DNA from: Burkholderiales bacterium
GTDB lineage: Bacteria > Pseudomonadota > Gammaproteobacteria > Burkholderiales > SG8-41
Assembly (NCBI GenBank): GCA_005800795.1
Contig: SYEN01000121.1
Location: 1 to 7,172 of the forward strand
DNA: 7,172 bases
Reading direction: 5' to 3'
This document shows, piece by piece, positions 5,990-7,172 of this stretch (its first letter is position 1; each line of letters begins with the position of its first letter). Under the pieces are notes generated by a model. The model did no database searches and had not been told where the DNA came from. It saw only the letters and a program-made list of their open reading frames with translations. The position numbers and the translations under genes are program-made.

Positions 5990-6820
5990 TCACCCCTTGG
6001 GCCGGAACACCATGGGGAACTGCCGAAAATACTGCTGAAACTGTTCGCCACTCGGCACATCAAACGGCTGCGCCTGGCGGATGGCGCGCTCGACAGCAGC
6101 ATCGTACGCCGGATTGCCGCTGCTGGTGCGCAGCACGACATTGAGCAACTCACCACCCGGCAATAGCGACACCACGAACACCGCTTCGGGATTGCCTTGC
6201 AGATCCGGCGGCAACGCCACGCGCGCATACACCTTGCCACGGATGCCACCGATGTACTTCTGATTCTCGCGCGCTGCAACCGCCGCTTTCGCGGAACGCT
6301 CCGCTGCCGCGGCTTTTTCAGCCGCTGCTTTTTCCTGCGCTTCTTTCTCAGCCTCGGCAGCCTTGCGTTGCGCCTCGCGCCTTGCCGTGTCGTCTTCGGC
6401 CTTTTTCGCTTCGGGCTTGGGCTTTGGTTCAGGCTTCGTCTCTACCTTTGGCTCGGGTTTAGGCTCAACCTTCTTTTTCTTGTCCTTGTCCTGCAAGGCA
6501 ATGTCAGGCTTTGACGCGGGCGCCGGAACCACTTTCGGAACAGGCGGCGGCGCAACTTTGGGTGCGGGCGGTGGCGCCAGCTTGGGTGCAGGCTCAACTT
6601 CCGGCTGCTCAACGGGCTTGGGCTGCAGCAGTTGCGGCAAGTTGCTCCACAGGTCAGCCATCACCGGCTCAGGCGGCTTCTTCTGCCACGACACGCCAAA
6701 AATCAGCAGCACGACAAACGCAGCGTGCATCACAATTGCCAGCAACCGTGCCGTGCGCTTGTCGCCACGCGTGACCGACAGGCCGGCGGCGGTGTTCACA
6801 CTGTTAAGCGTCGCACTCAT
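5990..6820 (-). CDS. tolA: Tol-Pal energy-coupling protein TolA
   Basis: TolA is an inner-membrane protein that spans the periplasm and transmits proton-motive-force-driven movement from TolQR to TolB-Pal. The 276-residue product has a short cytoplasmic tail and one membrane anchor at about 24-45 (ARLLAIVMHAAFVVLLIFGV). A Pro-rich then Lys/Pro/Glu-rich stretch follows (about 65-140, with EPKPEPK-like repeats), then an Ala/Glu/Lys helical segment (about 140-187). The C-terminal globular TonB/TolA-like domain covers about 188-276 (IRGKVYARVALPPDLQG, then SGNPAYDAAVERAI). It is much shorter than E. coli TolA (about 420), mainly in the central region. ATG 6820 is 7 bp after the tolR stop, so translational coupling is plausible. 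The low-complexity centre could suggest TonB, but the tolR-tolA-tolB order settles it. Confidence 0.94.
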   Translation of the reverse strand: MSATLNSVNTAAGLSVTRGDKRTARLLAIVMHAAFVVLLIFGVSWQKKPPEPVMADLWSNLPQLLQPKPVEQPEVEPAPKLAPPPAPKVAPPPVPKVVPAPASKPDIALQDKDKKKKVEPKPEPKVETKPEPKPKPEAKKAEDDTARREAQRKAAEAEKEAQEKAAAEKAAAAERSAKAAVAARENQKYIGGIRGKVYARVALPPDLQGNPEAVFVVSLLPGGELLNVVLRTSSGNPAYDAAVERAIRQAQPFDVPSGEQFQQYFRQFPMVFRPKG

Positions 6821-6827
6821 GCGCCGA

Positions 6828-7172
6828 TCAGCCCCCGCGCGGCTTGGCCAGCAAGCCGACTTTTTTGACCTGATTCTGTTGCAGCGTATCCATGACCTCG
6901 AGCACGGCTTCGTAGCGCACGTCCTTGTCGGCGGCGATCACCACCGCCTGCTCCGGGTTGGCTTTTTGTTTTTCGCGCACGGCTTTCACCAGCTCGGCGC
7001 GTGTGACCTTGGTCTCAGCGGCGCCTTGCGCGCGATCCCGCAGCCACAGTGTTTTGTCGCTGCGTATCGATACTTCCAGCGGCTGCACCGGCGGCGCGGA
7101 GGTCTTGCCCACTTGCGGCAATTCAATCTGTCCCGGATTCACCAGCGGTGCTGTCACCATGAAAATCACCAG
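6828..7172 (-). CDS. tolR: Tol-Pal proton-channel protein TolR, missing its N-terminus
   Basis: The reading frame is open to the window edge and shows the last 114 residues; about 30 are missing upstream. TolR is an ExbD/TolR-family inner-membrane protein that, with TolQ, forms the proton-driven motor acting on TolA. The visible part begins within the single transmembrane helix (LVIFMVTAPLV), so the proton-handling Asp of that helix lies off the window. The periplasmic domain follows, with the family-typical VTRAELVKAV, ANPEQAVVIAADKDVRYEAV and LEVMDTLQQNQVKKVGLLAK. The stop at 6828 lies 7 bp before tolA. tolQ is expected beyond 7172. Confidence 0.95.
   Translation of the reverse strand: MVIFMVTAPLVNPGQIELPQVGKTSAPPVQPLEVSIRSDKTLWLRDRAQGAAETKVTRAELVKAVREKQKANPEQAVVIAADKDVRYEAVLEVMDTLQQNQVKKVGLLAKPRGG

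Overview
This window comes from a Gram-negative proteobacterium. It is most likely a betaproteobacterium, judging by protein style and GC-rich codon use; this is inference from remembered families, not a search. Almost everything lies on the minus strand. Its core is the 3' part of a Tol-Pal cell-envelope cluster. No CRISPR array, complete mobile element or clearly new multi-gene system is visible. The oddities are local: a chimeric gene junction, an inserted segment in TolB, and a small tandem repeat.

Reading the minus strand in its direction of transcription (high to low coordinates), the order is tolR (cut by the window edge), tolA, tolB, pal, cpoB/ybgF, queC, a YeeE/YedE-type transporter gene, then tRNA-Lys(UUU). 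The tol genes are closely spaced (7, 78, 57 and 32 bp gaps) with no terminator between them, so an operon is likely. TolR and TolA belong to the inner-membrane energised arm. TolB is the periplasmic beta-propeller shuttle, Pal the outer-membrane lipoprotein that binds peptidoglycan, and CpoB the coiled-coil/TPR periplasmic partner. Together they support outer-membrane constriction and integrity at division. queC (preQ0 synthesis for queuosine) follows cpoB after 66 bp. The transporter gene follows queC after 62 bp of AT-rich DNA that may carry its own promoter.

The tRNA-Lys gene looks like an independent unit. It has a strong sigma70-type promoter (TTGACC, 17 bp, TAGAAT) with a GC-rich discriminator, an encoded CCA end, and an intrinsic terminator shortly after it.

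The left 770 bp differ in kind. The plus strand, from base 1 to about 612, encodes the middle of a PhoX-type (DUF839) alkaline phosphatase. The minus strand, from 770 down to about 612, encodes the N-terminus of a GT4-type glycosyltransferase. Both genes break at the same point, so each lacks its C-terminal part. This is either a deletion or rearrangement between convergent genes, or an assembly chimera.
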